Part shown: piece by piece, positions 8,992-17,370 of the stretch
How positions within the stretch are numbered: position 1 is the stretch's first letter
Layout: each line of letters begins with the position of its first letter
Assembly: GCA_026770585.1 (NCBI GenBank)
Contig: MU646519.1
Location: forward strand, 81,242-112,368
Direction of reading: 5' to 3'
Source of the DNA: Baffinella frigidus
Taxonomy: Eukaryota; Cryptophyceae; Cryptomonadales; Baffinellaceae
DNA: 31,127 nucleotides
Program-made: the position numbers and the translations under genes
The notes under the pieces: model-generated
What the model was told of the DNA's origin: nothing
Database searches by the model: none
The model's input: only the letters and a program-made list of their open reading frames with translations

Positions 8992-9700
8992 GGACCTAAA
9001 GGCAGCCGTTCACGCCCCGCCTCCGTGAGAGCTGTGGTGAAGTTCTACGTTAGTTCGCCGGTGACGGCGACGGGGTCTGGGCGTGAGGGGGAGGAGGGGT
9101 CAGGGAGTGCGGAAAACTGGGGGTGAGGAAGAGGAGGGATAGAAAGTCGATAGAAAGACTTGGGGGGGGGAGGCGTCTTGCTCAATGAGCGATATGTCTG
9201 TTGGATTGAAACACGCATCATTACCGGTAATTGCGAGCCACTCGTGGTTAAATATCTTTCATCCGGACCGAAACCGTAGTTTCATTCGGATCGAAACCGT
9301 ATTTTCATTCGGACCGAAACCATATTGTAGCCGCGCAGTTCAGCGGGGAGGGTGGACGAAGGTGTCCTGCTGCACCACGTGCGCGCCCTGCTGGAAAGGG
9401 GGTTTGGGGTTGAGGGGTTGAGGGTAAGGGTTTGGGGTTTGGGGTTTAGCGTTGAGAGTAAGGTTTAGGGTTTAGGGTTTAGGGTTGAGGGACATAGATA
9501 GAGAGTTCGTTATGGACGAACGTCAGAACGGAACCCACTGCACCACTAAACCGTACATTGCAAAAAATCTGTACCACGATACGCCATCTAACTTGAGCGC
9601 GAACGAGTGTGTGTGAAAAAGGAACTTGTGAACTGGCGCGGGTTGGGAGCTTGAAGAACCTCAAGGACCCAAAAAGGATGAATCGCTGGCCCGTCCTCGC
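8992..9700. other. Mostly unassigned region
   Basis: Holds short open frames: KFYVSSPVTATGSG near 9048, and VDEGVLLHHVRALLER near 9351-9398 after a GCAG. There are three direct ATCCGGACCGAAACC-type 24-bp repeats (9258-9325) and G-rich TTTAGGG repeats (9405-9490). The frames are possible exons, but without flanking evidence they remain unassigned. Confidence 0.45.
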
Positions 9701-9708
9701 CCAGCCTG
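9642..9708 (+). pseudogene. Diverged copy of the 3' end of exon 8782-8991
   Basis: TGGGAG(C)TTGAAGAACCT...AAGGACC matches 8970-8998 and continues open for another 15 codons until the family F element at 9709. It could also be the true exon end, with 8782-8991 as the altered copy. Confidence 0.5.
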
Positions 9709-9919
9709 CACTCGAGGCTAGCAGTGTGACTATTTTAAAACAGTCATTCTTTTACAAGTGAAGAGAAAAAAAGAATTGTGTAGTAATTTTCACACGAATG
9801 GGGGCATTTGGTCACGTAGCTCAAGTTATAACTTGAGATACGTGACCAAGCATGCCCGTGACTGGTACTAAATTTTACAACCCCACATTTAAAATACTCC
9901 CTCTTCCAGCTTCGAGTGG
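9709..9919. mobile_element. Family F element (CACTCGAGGCT ends)
   Basis: CACTCGAGGCT at the left, inverse with one mismatch at the right (AGCTTCGAGTG). The interior has GTGTAGTAATTTTCACACG, an inverted GGTCACGTA(G)CTCAAGTTA, and ACAACCCCACATTTAAAAT. Other copies: 17089-17270, 18722-18931. Confidence 0.85.
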
Positions 9920-9972
9920 CTCAACATTCCGAGGCGGGCCTAGAGGCCCGTCCGAACAGTCGCGGCGGGGTG

Positions 9973-10077
9973 TATCCCTGAAGTGGCCAGTAGGACCATA
10001 TGCCCTACCGTAGGGCCCTAGGACCTGCCTAGGACCTCTTGGGGGTCAATTTTGACCCGCTGGCCACTTAAGGGATA
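9973..10077. mobile_element. Family A element
   Basis: TATCCCTGAAGTGGCCAG...CTGGCCACTTAAGGGATA, 105 bp, centre CCCTACCGTAGGGCCCTA and two CCTAGGACC blocks. No coding capacity. Confidence 0.9.
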
Positions 10078-10138
10078 GCGCCCCCTGCCGTGGCTGGGGG
10101 TCGGATCTAACGGCCCGTGGCGGGCTCGTCCTGGACTA

Positions 10139-10256
10139 TAGGGGTACCTCGCTCATAAGAAACCGCCCCCCCCCCAGGAACACCATAGGGCCCTAGACAT
10201 AGGCCTACAGTAGGGTCCCATGGGGGGGGCGGTTTCTTATGAGCAAGGTACCCCTG
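10139..10256. mobile_element. Family B element (GGGGTACCTCGCTCATAAGAAA ends)
   Basis: Inverted ends GGGGTACCTCGCTCATAAGA and its complement (GAGCAAGG variant), flanked by TA on each side (10137-10138 and 10257-10258), consistent with a TA target duplication. C- and G-runs adjoin the arms. Confidence 0.9.
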
Positions 10257-10360
10257 TAGGCGCCTCACTGGGCCCTCCCCGTGGCTCTGGTGCGCGGAGT
10301 GCTTGTGGTGCAACAATATAATGTCTCTGCCATGCGTGATGGTGTGTGTGTAGGAGATGG

Positions 10361-10470
10361 CCTTGGAATCCATCAGGAAAGTGCTCGTATGAGCGGCCGA
10401 CACGGGGTACAGTAAGCGGCACAATGCGTAGCATGTGCGGTGCTGACGCTGGTTGTTTGGCAATGAATTA
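10361..10470. repeat. About 110-bp repeat shared with 13550-13658
   Basis: ATGAGCGGCCGACACGGGGT and GCTGACGCTGGTTGT...GCAATGAATTA are shared at high identity in the same orientation. On the minus strand this copy is open for 122 codons into the family B element, but no family was recognised. Confidence 0.85.
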
Positions 10471-10535
10471 ACCAATCTCTATGTGTCCTTTCCTGAGGAG
10501 CCTGCGAGCGGTGTGTGTGCCCTTTTTCACGAGTA

Positions 10536-10653
10536 CAGGGGTACCTCGCTCATAAGAAAGTGCCACCCCCTAGGATCCTACAGTAGGTCTATGCCTAGGG
10601 CCCTACGGTGGTCCTAGGGGGGGGGGGGGGTTCTTATGAGCGAGGTACCCGTG
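10536..10653. mobile_element. Family B element, second copy
   Basis: CAGGGGTACCTCGCTCATAA...TTCTTATGAGCGAGGTACCC, flanked by TA (10534-10535 and 10654-10655). The interior has GGGCCCTACGGTGGTCCTAG. An interior run of 14 Gs is notable. Confidence 0.9.
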
Positions 10654-10847
10654 TAACCTCTGTAGCTGAGCGCTCCACACAGCAGAGCGCATCACCCGCA
10701 TGCACCCGACAGTTGTTTTTCATTCGTAAACCCCAACAGTTCGTTTTCATTCGTAACAGCCCCCGCTTCCCAGAAACAAATAAAGGGGTTAATCGCGATC
10801 AAGGACACCATGTACGCACCGGATGTTGAAGTGTGGACTTTAATCAA

Positions 10848-11744
10848 TCAACGACCGCTTCTTGTGTGCGTGTCTGATTTCAAGGACCGCACACCGACCC
10901 TTTTTCGCAGGACCTTATTTTCAAGGAAGGTGGGAGAGAGCAAAAAGTTTTGGGCAAACAATCGCGCATCCCCCAAACAAACTTCGCTCTTGCTCGGGCG
11001 CGTGCGGAGCTTAACCACGTTCTCGAGAAAAGGGCAGACGATTGCAAACTTGAACTCGAGGGGACGCGGGGCAGGGCGGCGCAACGTCTCCCGCCTTGGC
11101 CACGTGTCTGGAGCTTGTCCGGATCTGTCGGGAGGTTGTCTGGACGTGTCTGGAGCTTGTCTGGATTTGTCTGGAGCGTGTCTGGATCTGTCTGGCGGCC
11201 AAGGCAGCGCGTAGATCGGGTTGCGGGGCGCTTTGTCGAGCTCCTGGTTCTCCCCCACCCTGACATCGTCAATGTTCGCGGGGGCCTTCAGGCGCCGGGG
11301 TGCGCGAGGCTCCTGGTTCTGTGCCATCCCTGGGGACAAGGACAACCGCCGTGTCCGATCGGGGGAGGGGGCGTCCTCTGCGCCCTGCTGCGCATGCACC
11401 CCCCCGCCGCTGCCTCGCGGCTGCTCCTGCAGTACCCTTGTTATCTCAAAAGGCGTCGTAATTTCCCACGCGCCCACCTCCTGAATGACAGCATCCTCCA
11501 TTCTCGAAACCGACCCCGGTTTTATGATGTTGACGCTGCGTGTGGGCGTGGTCGTGCGGCGCGAAGAGCGGTCGATCCAGCTGCGGCTGGTCGGTACTTC
11601 GATACCCGCATGGAAGAGCGGAGTCTCGTTCGGGCGTTCGTACACGTCCTTGTCTGGGTTGTCCATGGAGGTCTTGGCGCGGCGCGGGAGCCGCTTGGAC
11701 GCAGCGGCTGGGTGATGCGGGATCGCAGTCAGGATCGAAGGCAT
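10848..11744 (-). CDS. Unrecognised 298-residue ORF (hypothetical)
   Basis: Read from ATG at 11744. It is polar, Pro/Arg-rich and probably partly disordered, with a roughly 10-residue repeat between about residues 180 and 215 (units like DKSRQAPDTSRQPPD). That repeat comes from a 20-bp tandem repeat at 11105-11200. More ordered-looking stretches include MEDAVIQEVGAWEITTPFE and LEFKFAIVCPFLENVV. The opposite strand is also open for 295 codons (10950-11837), so length alone does not prove coding. I prefer the minus strand on composition only. It could be an exon set with unrecognised introns, or GC-rich non-coding sequence. Confidence 0.35.
   Translation of the reverse strand: MPSILTAIPHHPAAASKRLPRRAKTSMDNPDKDVYERPNETPLFHAGIEVPTSRSWIDRSSRRTTTPTRSVNIIKPGSVSRMEDAVIQEVGAWEITTPFEITRVLQEQPRGSGGGVHAQQGAEDAPSPDRTRRLSLSPGMAQNQEPRAPRRLKAPANIDDVRVGENQELDKAPRNPIYALPWPPDRSRHAPDKSRQAPDTSRQPPDRSGQAPDTWPRRETLRRPAPRPLEFKFAIVCPFLENVVKLRTRPSKSEVCLGDARLFAQNFLLSPTFLENKVLRKRVGVRSLKSDTHTRSGR
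11105..11200. repeat. 20-bp minisatellite GTGTCTGGAGCTTGTCTGGA
   Basis: Four to five imperfect units inside the ORF on the minus strand. The GGACGTGTCTGG core also resembles the CSP41 intron 2 minisatellite. Confidence 0.8.
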
Positions 11745-12219
11745 GCTGCCAGACGCTCTTTCGTTGAAGGGACTGGCCGCAAAAAAATAATGAGCTTTGA
11801 CAATTTTGACCAGAACGACATTTGCAGTGGGACGTGACCAGCTGATTCACAGGTGTAGACTAGTAATTTTGACCTCAAAATAATTTCCAGTGCAGATCCT
11901 TTCTCTCGTACGGAAGGTTGGGCCATGTTGGGAGAAATTAAAACCCTGAGGACCTAAAGAAATGTGAGGTTGTACTTTGTACCAGGATAAGGCTCGGACG
12001 ATTTCGTTTTCGATTTGTTTAAAGAGATGATTTCAAGGACGGCAACTACGAGTAATTTCCAGAACGGCAACGCGTACAAACTCTCCGCTCGAGAATGCTA
12101 GGGGGGCCTATTTAAGGGATACCTTTGTCCCACCTCTCCCGCTGGCTCGTCACGGTCATCCTCAACAATGTATTACACCCGCTTTCACCCCCTTCTGTAC
12201 ACCAAACTCCACTCCAGGG
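11745..12219. other. Region without a recognisable gene
   Basis: It contains a GGGAGAAATTAAAACC repeat (11897-11957, also 6556-6616) and a truncated family E end (12088-12118, CTCGAGAATGCTAG...GGCCTATTTA). A short open stretch near 12146-12175 (RWLVTVILNN, followed by GTATTA) could be an exon but is unsupported. Confidence 0.5.
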
Positions 12220-12322
12220 TATCCCTTAAGTGACCAACGGGCGAATAATCGCCCGTGGAAGCCCTAGGCAGGTCCTAGGGCCCTACGGTAGGGCGTATGA
12301 GCCTACTGGGCACTTAAGGGAT
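12220..12322. mobile_element. Family A element
   Basis: TATCCCTTAAGTGACCAACG...TACTGGGCACTTAAGGGAT with the GGGCCCTACGGTAGGGCGTA core. Confidence 0.88.
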
Positions 12323-12384
12323 GGTGGTCCTATGAGCACGTCCCCCCCAGCCCGTCGAGGGAGGACGACGCCCGGACGAGCCGT

Positions 12385-12539
12385 TATCCCTCAAGTGCCC
12401 AGGAGGCGCATACGCCCTACGGTAGGGCCCTAGGACCTACCTAGGACCTCTTGGCGGTCAAATTTGACCACCAAGATGTCCTAGGCAGGTCCTAAGGCCC
12501 TACGGTAGGGCGTATGCGCCTACGGGTCACTAAGGGATA
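12385..12539. mobile_element. Family A element, long near-palindrome form
   Basis: 155 bp and palindromic almost throughout. Both arms carry CGCATACGCCCTACGGTAGG or its inverse, with GGTCAAATTTGACC at the centre. The roughly 105-bp copies look like this form with part of one arm deleted. Confidence 0.9.
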
Positions 12540-12667
12540 CCGCCCCCCCCTATCCAACTGCTGCCTCCCCCGTCGGACCCCCCCTCCGCGCCGTCCCGCC
12601 CCCCCCTAGGACCACCATAGGGCCCTAGGCGTACATGTAGCCCGATTCAGAGGTGCAAATTAGTACC

Positions 12668-12755
12668 GCAGGGGCATAGGGGGGGTGCCTACGGACAAGG
12701 TAACGGAAAGGTGACCCGATTTGGGCCAAAAATCCCTTTGAAACCCGCTGTGTGG
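12668..12755. mobile_element. Family C element, right half only
   Basis: GGGGCATAGGGGGGGTGCCTACGGACAAGGTAACGG to CCCGCTGTGTGG. The left half is missing. It adjoins a family B-like fragment (12601-12640). Confidence 0.75.
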
Positions 12756-12859
12756 CTACCACGCCCACCATGTCTCTTCTCAGACACCCTCCTCCTTTCT
12801 TACCTGTACACCTTTTATTGACACCAACACGGCCGTGCATTACCTACCAAGGAGGCGCG

Positions 12860-12955
12860 GGAGAGAGAGAGAGAGGGAGGGAGAGAGAGGGAGGGAGATG
12901 GTGGGAGAGAGAGAGAGAGGGAGGGAGAGAGAGAAAGATGGAGGGAGAGAGAGGA
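12860..12955. repeat. GA/GGGA microsatellite
   Basis: GAGA and GGGAGG tracts with little else. Confidence 0.95.
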
Positions 12956-13017
12956 TCGCTCGCACTCCAGCAAGACAATAGATACAAAGAAAAGACCAAT
13001 GACCGCCTTGTGTGGTA

Positions 13018-13059
13018 GCAGCTGACGCCCTATCCTTCCAACCGACACCCTATCCTGCC
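13018..13059. repeat. Two inverted units of the 14530-15075 minisatellite
   Basis: The complement reads CAGGATAGGGTGTCGGTTGG then AGGATAGGGCGTCAGC, the same unit as the large array 1.5 kb downstream but in the opposite orientation. Confidence 0.85.
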
Positions 13060-13082
13060 TTCATCCGATGAAGATGAAAACG

Positions 13083-13155
13083 GGGGAGGCGACACGAGAC
13101 AAGAAGATGTCGAAAGGTCACCTACCCAGAGTCGTATATCACCAAGTATACAACG
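13083..13155. repeat. Dispersed repeat K (GAGGCGACACGAGACAAGAA)
   Basis: It runs from GAGGCGACACG to TCGTATATCACCAAGTATAC. It is shared with 19895-20012 (internally duplicated there) and 30319-30400, and is directly followed by a family A element. Confidence 0.8.
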
Positions 13156-13259
13156 TATCCCTTAAGTGGCGAGGCGGTCAAATTCGACCGCCAAGAGGTC
13201 ATAGGCAGGCCCTAGGGCCCTACTGTAGGGCGTATGGGCCTGCTCGCCACTTAAGGGAT
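13156..13259. mobile_element. Family A element
   Basis: TATCCCTTAAGTGGCGAGGC...GCTCGCCACTTAAGGGAT, with CCTAGGGCCCTACTGTAGGG core. Confidence 0.9.
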
Positions 13260-13294
13260 CCTACGATTAATGAATTATTGATTTTTTTTTTCAG

Positions 13295-13395
13295 AGGGCG
13301 TCATGGAGGAGGAGATGGAGGAGGGTGCGGGGCACGAGACGGTCGACGGGCCCGGGGAGGCACGCGTGCAGGCAGTCTCCAGGGACCTGGAGTAG
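13295..13395 (+). CDS. Probable terminal exon of an unrecognised gene
   Basis: A ten-T polypyrimidine tract and TCAG (to 13294) form a strong acceptor. The exon then encodes 32 residues, GVMEEEMEEGAGHETVDGPG followed by EARVQAVSRDLE, and stops at TAG. An acidic tail like this is compatible with a real C-terminus. Upstream exons were not found. Two broken copies of its end follow (13514-13541, QAVSRRL then TAG; 13664-13688, GGGACCTGGGGTAG). No family can be assigned from so short a peptide. Confidence 0.45.
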
Positions 13396-13513
13396 GCTTC
13401 ATGGATCAGGCTTCTGCGACGGAGTACTAGGACAGTAGGTACAACTGTGCTAGACCCTCACAGAGAGCGGGTACGTTCTGGGCCGTCTGGGCCTACCCTT
13501 GGAGCCATTCTAC

Positions 13514-13541
13514 GGTGCAGGCAGTCTCCCGGCGCCTGTAG
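13514..13541 (+). pseudogene. Copy of the 13295-13395 exon end
   Basis: GTGCAGGCAGTCTCCCGGCG then CCTGTAG matches VQAVSRxL-stop of the upstream exon. A third, shorter match lies at 13664-13688 just before the telomere-like block. Confidence 0.6.
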
Positions 13542-13549
13542 GAGGTGGA

Positions 13550-13658
13550 GTCAGAATCCATCCGGAAAATGCTGGTATGAGCGGCCGACACGGGGTACAG
13601 TGAGTGGCGCAATGCGTCGAGCATGTGCGGCGCTGACGCTGGTTGTGTGGCAATGAAT
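13550..13658. repeat. Second copy of the 110-bp repeat from 10361-10470
   Basis: Same orientation and high identity across the whole segment. Its nature is unknown. Confidence 0.85.
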
Positions 13659-13687
13659 TATCAATCTCTCTCCTGGGACCTGGGGTA

Positions 13688-14450
13688 GGGTTCAGGGATC
13701 AGGGTTCAGGGTTCAGGGTTCAGGGAACAGGGTTCAGGGATTAGGGTTTAGGGTTCAGGGATTAGGGTTTAGGGTTCAGGGATTAGGGTTGAGGGTTCGG
13801 GGATTAGGGTTCAGGATTCAGGGTTGAGGGATTAGGGTTCAGGGTTGAGGGATTAGGGTTCAGGGTTCAGTTATAAGGGTTCAGGGTTCAGGAGAGTTGC
13901 GGGTTGCGGGTAGCGGGTTGCGGGATTACGGTTCAGGGTTTCGGGTTTCGGGTTTCGGGTTTCGTGTTTCGGGTTTCGGGTTTCGTGTTTCGTGTTTCGT
14001 GTTTCGGGCTTCGGGTGTGATGGTTACGTCTTCGCGCGGGATTACGGCTCAGGGTTTCGGGTGTAGGGTTTCGGGTGTAGGGTTTCGGGTGTAGGGTTTC
14101 GGGTTCAGGGTTTAGGGTTCAGGGTTTTGGGTTCAGGGTTTAGGGCTCAGGGTTTCGGGTTCAGGGTTTCGAGTTCAGGGTTTCGGGTTCCGGATTTCGT
14201 GTTTCGTGTCTCGTGTTTCGTGTTTCGGGTGTGGTGGTTACGTCTCCGCGCGGGGTTACGGCTGAGGGTTTCGGGTGTAGTATGTAGGGTGTAGGGTGTA
14301 GGGTGTAGGGTGTAGGGTGTAGGGTGTAGGGTGTAGGGTGTAGGGTGTAGGGTGTAGGATGTAGGGTGTAGGGTGTAGGGTGTAGGGTGTAGGGTGTAGG
14401 GTGTAGGGTGCAGGGCATAGGGTGTAGGGTGAAGGGTTTCGGGTTTACGT
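13688..14450. repeat. G-rich telomere-variant blocks
   Basis: Successive zones of different 7-mers: TTCAGGG/TTAGGGT (13688-13895), TTTCGGG and TTTCGTG (about 13940-14010 and 14175-14230), mixed TGTAGGG/TTTCGGG, then about twenty TGTAGGG units (14276-14430, one TGTAGGA). The sentence-like segment with GATGGTTACGTCTTCGCGCG at 14018 recurs near 14230. Confidence 0.92.
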
Positions 14451-14529
14451 CTCCACGGCTGGCGGGATGGGCGTCTGCGCGGAGCGCGAGGGGGGACACG
14501 TCCAGGAGGAAGCGGTTCGCGCGCGCCGC

Positions 14530-15075
14530 TGTTAGGATAGGGCGTCAGCAGGATAGGGCGTCAGTTGCTAGGATAGGGCGTCGGTTGGCAGGATAGGGTG
14601 TCGGTTGGCAGGATAGGGCGTCAGTTGGCAGGATAGGGCGTCAGTTGCTGGGATACGGCGTCAGCAGGATAGGCCGTCAGTTGGCAGGATAGGGCGTCGG
14701 TTGGCAGGATAGGGCGTCAGTTGCTAGGAAAGGGCGTCGGTTGGCGGGATAGGGCGTCGGTTGGCAGGATAGGGCGTCAGTTGCTAGGATAGGGTGTCGG
14801 TTGGCAAGATAGGGCGTCAGTTGCTAGGATTGGGCGTCAGTTGGCAGAATAGGGCGTCAGTTGCTAGGATAGGGCGTCGGTTGGCAGGATAGGGTGTCAG
14901 TTGGCAGGATAGGGCGTCGGTTGGCAGGATAGAGCGTCAGTTGGCAGGATAGGGCGTCAGCTGATAGGATAGGGCGTCAGTTGCTAGGATAGGGCGTCGG
15001 CTGGCAGGACAGGGCGGCAGTTGGAGCAGGATAGGGCGGCAGTTGGAGCAGGATAGGACGGCAGTTGGAGCAGGA
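14530..15075. repeat. Minisatellite, about 20-bp unit GGATAGGGCGTCAGTTGGCA
   Basis: About 26 units with variation at CAG/CGG and GCA/CTA. The last units change to GGATAGGGCGGCAGTTGGAGCA. No spacer diversity is present, so it is not a CRISPR array. It directly follows the TGTAGGG block. Confidence 0.95.
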
Positions 15076-15140
15076 TAGGGCGGCGGTTACATGATGGGTG
15101 CCCGAAGCGTGTGCGCGCTGCTGCGTCGAATTCGGGGAAC

Positions 15141-15386
15141 TGCGCCCAGTTGTAACTGCCCACGGCAGGTCATTACTGGAAATTTCAGGACGCAACGGTT
15201 CGTTTCGTGGTACTAAATGGTACGTAGCCACCATCGATTTCTGCGCCCAGTTGTAACTGCGGGGGGGGGGGCACTCGAGAATGTCAGAGGGGCCTATTTA
15301 CATGTGGGGTTGTAAAACTTTGTACCAGGATAAGGTGTTCCAACCTCGTGACTGGCCTAACCAGGGCAGCGCCCAGTTGTAACTGC
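15141..15386. repeat. Three 18-bp GCGCCCAGTTGTAACTGC copies between elements
   Basis: Copies at about 15142, 15243 and 15369. They separate a 73-bp repeat (15160-15232, also at 18469-18541), a half family E element (15272-15369) and a full family E element (15386-15576). Confidence 0.85.
15160..15232. repeat. 73-bp repeat, also at 18469-18541
   Basis: CACGGCAGGTCATT...GGACGCAACGGTTCGTTTCG...GGTACGTAGCCACC, near-identical in both places. Confidence 0.88.
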
Positions 15387-15576
15387 CACACGAGAATGCA
15401 GAAGGGGCCTATCTAAAACCAAGATAATTTTATATGTAGCATTTGTGTAGTAACTTTCATTGCCCTTGGAGCCACTGAAGCCCTGGTTAGACCGGTTGCG
15501 AGGTTGGAACACCTTATCCTGGTACAAAGTTTTACAACCCCACATGTAAATAGGCCCCTCTAGCATTCTCGAGTGG
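15272..15576. mobile_element. Family E elements as head-to-head pair
   Basis: A left half (15272-15369, CACTCGAGAATG...TTTGTACCAGGATAAGGTG) faces a complete inverted copy (15386-15576, ending in CATTCTCGAGTGG). The arms can form a roughly 95-bp stem. The interior carries TGTGTAGTAACTTTC. Confidence 0.85.
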
Positions 15577-15585
15577 TGCGGGGGC

Positions 15586-16546
15586 NNNNNNNNNNNNNNN
15601 NNNNNNNNNNNNNNNNNNNNNNNNNNNNNNNNNNNNNNNNNNNNNNNNNNNNNNNNNNNNNNNNNNNNNNNNNNNNNNNNNNNNNNNNNNNNNNNNNNNN
15701 NNNNNNNNNNNNNNNNNNNNNNNNNNNNNNNNNNNNNNNNNNNNNNNNNNNNNNNNNNNNNNNNNNNNNNNNNNNNNNNNNNNNNNNNNNNNNNNNNNNN
15801 NNNNNNNNNNNNNNNNNNNNNNNNNNNNNNNNNNNNNNNNNNNNNNNNNNNNNNNNNNNNNNNNNNNNNNNNNNNNNNNNNNNNNNNNNNNNNNNNNNNN
15901 NNNNNNNNNNNNNNNNNNNNNNNNNNNNNNNNNNNNNNNNNNNNNNNNNNNNNNNNNNNNNNNNNNNNNNNNNNNNNNNNNNNNNNNNNNNNNNNNNNNN
16001 NNNNNNNNNNNNNNNNNNNNNNNNNNNNNNNNNNNNNNNNNNNNNNNNNNNNNNNNNNNNNNNNNNNNNNNNNNNNNNNNNNNNNNNNNNNNNNNNNNNN
16101 NNNNNNNNNNNNNNNNNNNNNNNNNNNNNNNNNNNNNNNNNNNNNNNNNNNNNNNNNNNNNNNNNNNNNNNNNNNNNNNNNNNNNNNNNNNNNNNNNNNN
16201 NNNNNNNNNNNNNNNNNNNNNNNNNNNNNNNNNNNNNNNNNNNNNNNNNNNNNNNNNNNNNNNNNNNNNNNNNNNNNNNNNNNNNNNNNNNNNNNNNNNN
16301 NNNNNNNNNNNNNNNNNNNNNNNNNNNNNNNNNNNNNNNNNNNNNNNNNNNNNNNNNNNNNNNNNNNNNNNNNNNNNNNNNNNNNNNNNNNNNNNNNNNN
16401 NNNNNNNNNNNNNNNNNNNNNNNNNNNNNNNNNNNNNNNNNNNNNNNNNNNNNNNNNNNNNNNNNNNNNNNNNNNNNNNNNNNNNNNNNNNNNNNNNNNN
16501 NNNNNNNNNNNNNNNNNNNNNNNNNNNNNNNNNNNNNNNNNNNNNN
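15586..16546. other. Assembly gap (961 Ns)
   Basis: Unsequenced. The left flank is the end of a family E element and the right flank a CT microsatellite (16547-16600), so repeats probably broke the assembly. Apparent reading frames across it mean nothing. Confidence 1.
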
Positions 16547-16600
16547 CTCTCCCCCCCTCACCCTCTCGCTCTCTCGCTCTCTCGCTCTCTCTCTCTCTCC
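16547..16600. repeat. CT microsatellite
   Basis: CTCT/CCCC followed by CTCTCGCTCT units. Confidence 0.95.
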
Positions 16601-16661
16601 TGAGTACCTGGGACCCTGGGCCCAGAAGGCGGCATCAGGAGGCGCTTCAAGCGGAGATGTC

Positions 16662-16870
16662 GCACAGCCCGCGCCAGGCGAAGTCTGCCACACTAGCTTC
16701 ACCTGCAAGGGGGGTTGGAGCCATTGAAAAATGGCTCCAACGAGCCATTGGAAAAGGGCTCCAACGTACAGCCCGCGCCAGACGAAGTCTGCCACACTAT
16801 TTTCACCTGCGAGGGGGGTCGGAGCCATTTTTCAGTATGATTGGAGCCATTTTTCACCAACGTTGGAGCC
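16662..16870. repeat. Tandem duplication of about 105 bp
   Basis: ACAGCCCGCGCCAGGCGAAG...GGGGTTGGAGCCATT at 16662-16725 recurs at 16766-16830. Short inverted GGAGCCATT/AATGGCTCC motifs lie between and after the two copies. Confidence 0.85.
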
Positions 16871-16929
16871 GTTGGCCTCAGTCGGGTAGACTGAATACGC
16901 GACGATTCTCAAGTTGAAAATCCGGGTGT

Positions 16930-17088
16930 CCACACAGCAGACTTCGAAGGGGTTTCGAATAACCCCTAAGCGATAAGACCTAGGACCCTACGGTAGGCAA
17001 CCCGTAGGGACATAGGGGGCTTCCTACGGATAAGGAGACGGAAACTCGGGCACTGAGTGCCCGAAAATCCTCTCGTAGCCCGCTGTGT
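16930..17088. mobile_element. Family C element
   Basis: CCACACAGCAGACTTCGAAG...GTAGCCCGCTGTGTCC, with CCTAGGACCCTACGGTAGGC and GGGACATAGGGGGCTTCCTA inside. It directly joins the next family F element. Confidence 0.88.
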
Positions 17089-17270
17089 CCACTCGAGGCT
17101 AGAAGTGTGACTATTTTAAAACAGTCGTTCTTTTACAAGTGAAGGGAAAGAAAAAAATGTGTAGTAATGTTCATACAAATAGGGGCATTTGGTCACGTAG
17201 CTCTGCCCGTGACTGGTACTAAATTCAACAACCCCACATTTAAAATACCCCCTCTTCCGGCCTCGAGTGG
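17089..17270. mobile_element. Family F element
   Basis: CCACTCGAGGCTAGAAGTGT...CCGGCCTCGAGTGG; the interior has TGTGTAGTAATGTTCAT and CGTGACTGGTACTAAATT. Confidence 0.9.
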
Positions 17271-17370
17271 GTGGGTTGTACAAATCCGTCAATTTTTGAG
17301 TAAAAAGGAGCCTGTTCTCGCCAATGTGGCGAGACGAAATCTGACTGAGACAGATCTCCTTCATAAGAGC

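Larger units (their letters stand above)
16875..17353. mobile_element. Family H element split by insertions
   Basis: The left half 16875-16925 (CCTCAGTCGGGT...TTCTCAAGTTGA) and right half 17271-17353 (TTGTACAAATCCGTCAA...GACTGAGACAGA) match the intact copy at 26415-26543. Family C and F elements sit inside. Confidence 0.75.

Noticed and set aside
12752-13048. Frames with RERERGGREREG and SLSLSLPPSLS
   Set aside because: GA/GGGA microsatellite translations.
14161-14499. Frames such as TLHPTPYTLHPTPY
   Set aside because: Translation of TGTAGGG telomere-variant repeats, not a gene.
14530-15075. Possible CRISPR array
   Set aside because: Units are contiguous 20-mers without variable spacers, in a eukaryotic context.
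15560-16828. Apparent 422-codon and 384-codon frames across the N gap
   Set aside because: They are open only because Ns carry no stops; the flanks are repeats.
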